Assembly: GCA_963678675.1 (NCBI GenBank) | Contig: OY783200.1 | Location: forward strand, 10,284,917-10,348,916 | Source of the DNA: Xiphydria camelus | Taxonomy: Eukaryota; Arthropoda; Insecta; Hymenoptera; Xiphydriidae | Direction: 5' to 3' | DNA: 64,000 nt | Shown: piece after piece, positions 63,093 to 64,000 of the stretch | How the letters are laid out: each line of letters begins with the position of its first letter | How positions within the stretch are numbered: the stretch's first letter is position 1 | The notes under the pieces: model-generated | Seen by the model: the letters and a program-made list of their open reading frames with translations, nothing else | The model's database searches: none | Told to the model about the DNA's origin: nothing | Program-made: the position numbers and the translations under genes

Positions 63093-64000
63093 TAAGCCGG
63101 TCCCAGACAATGCGTGCGTCCGGCGAATATTCGCCATTCGTGATCCTTCGCGTAGTGTGTGGGAGCTCTACTGCGCCAAGCATTCGGCATTCGCCCGCTA
63201 TTCGCGGTCTTGTCGGTAAAACGACGCGTAGTAAAGGATGACGAAGTAACTTCGGGCTTCTTCGCCTCCACTCCCACATGGTGTGCCCAGTTACGCATAG
63301 TTGATTTATTTGCAACCTGAGAAGGGGTCCAGGCGTCTTTCCCTTAACGAGGCACACCGCCTTGCCGTCGCGACCGGTGCCCCGTCGCGAGGCCTCTGAA
63401 ATTGGAGAGCGGGATTGAGGCGCCGCACAATGGGACGAAATCTCGAAAAGCTAGCCAAAACTCGCAAAATGAAGATTTTATTTCGGGGTTTGGTTAGTGA
63501 CACAGGAAGTCTGAAGTCGGTCCCAGACAATGCGTGCAGTCGGCTAATATTTGCCATTCGTGATTCTTCGCGTAGTGTGTGGGAGCTCTACTGCGCCAAA
63601 CATTCGGTATTCGGTCGCTATCCACGGTCTTGTCGGTAAAACGACGCGTAGTAAAGGACGACGAAGTAACCAAACACTTTCGTGCGTTGAAATGGGTGTA
63701 GAAAAACTTATGAACCCGTGCCCTTCCATGCGCACCCCAAATGCCTACACCGATATGGGATCCCAAACATGTTGACCACAAAAACAGAAACAAAGTGGCT
63801 GATGCCTGGAAGGAGTTGGAATCATCATTTTCTAGCAGCAACGTAACTGCCGCAGATTTAAAAAAGAAGAAAGACTCACTAATGGCGATATTCTGTCAGC
63901 TTTTAAGTAAGGTCAACCCTTCGTTGCTCACGTGGGGTGTAGGCTACACCCCAGCCTCCTTTTTTTGCATGCCACGCCTAGAGTTTTTTTTTCAAGGTTT
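63093..64000 (+). mobile_element. Left part of a Harbinger-type element running off the window
   Basis: Two direct copies of about 160 bp, 63096-63253 and 63514-63672, share GGTCCCAGACAATGCGTGC, GAATCTTCGCGTAGTGTGTG-like text and AAAACGACGCGTAGTAAAGG. The first starts after TTA (63092-63094), which may be a 3-bp target site. A MADF-encoding segment follows. The right end lies outside the window, so classification rests on the MADF fragment and TTA. Confidence 0.5.
63750..63905 (+). CDS. MADF domain exon of a Harbinger partner protein (partial)
   Basis: One frame reads IWDPKHVDHKNRNKVADAWK, ELESSFSSSNVTAADLKKKK and DSLMAIFCQLLS. The WDP.H.D.KNRN....AW.E.....K.KK.SL pattern is that of MADF domains in PIF/Harbinger second proteins. 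A GTAAGG at 63906 could be a splice donor. The start codon is not clear: the upstream ATG at 63728 is in another frame. Confidence 0.6.

Overview
This is a TE-saturated, AT-rich animal nuclear window, most likely from an insect and probably Hymenoptera (ant or wasp). The basis is a CLIP-domain serine protease of the type called venom serine protease Bi-VSP in bees, spliced genes with GT-AG introns and AATAAA signals, an insect-type Mad/Smad gene, and many piggyBac, PIF/Harbinger, mariner and pogo-like elements. There is no bacterial gene organisation and I found no tRNA, rRNA or CRISPR. The species assignment is inference.

Three host-type genes stand out from the mobile DNA. (1) At 36.1-39.1 kb (minus) is a GC-rich girdin/Daple (CCDC88, HOOK-domain plus coiled-coil) family gene. 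It forms one continuous reading frame of about 1004 codons, interrupted by exactly two in-frame TAG codons. (2) At 51.9-55.1 kb (plus) are five exons of a CLIP-domain trypsin-like serine protease with an intact catalytic triad; the signal-peptide exon is not identified. (3) At 56.8-61.5 kb (minus) is a complete two-exon receptor-Smad of the Mad (Smad1/5) type. It has diverged from canonical Mad: there is no PPxY motif in the linker and the C-terminus ends S-W-S. Introns of (2) and (3) are filled with foldback elements.

The rest is layered mobile DNA. 0.19-5.5 kb: an old element with TTTTCAGGAC iterons, split by a 3.2 kb TA-flanked element that itself carries a 1.5 kb palindrome. 5.6-7.6 kb: a piggyBac with TTAA target sites and a broken transposase. 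8.9-13.7 kb: an older unnamed transposase gene split by an intact, apparently autonomous PIF/Harbinger (8,988-12,136, TSD TAA) whose two genes interleave head-on. 14.4-17.2 kb: an element with an 8-bp target duplication, then a dead piggyBac transposase. 18-20.2 kb: a MITE, decayed coding and a TGACGTCA-like iteron cluster. 20.2-31.8 kb: a candidate composite with matching terminal inverted repeats and GCCCAATTGGGC iterons. Nested in it are mariner fragments and a 6.16 kb near-perfect palindrome. That palindrome resolves into two head-to-head copies of one 3.08 kb Harbinger-like element, with a single TAA at each outer edge and at the centre. Part of the composite's end recurs inverted at 47.2-48.0 kb.

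31.8-36 kb holds AT-rich DNA, a dead pogo/Tigger transposase, a five-copy tandem array of about 160 bp, and a foldback element 28 bp from the girdin-like stop codon. 39.6-51.9 kb and 61.5-64 kb are mostly MITEs, deletion derivatives and unannotated AT-rich sequence, with a Harbinger-type MADF fragment at the right edge. Coordinates of splice sites, TIRs and TSDs were read by eye; identities to families come from recognised motifs, not from database searches.
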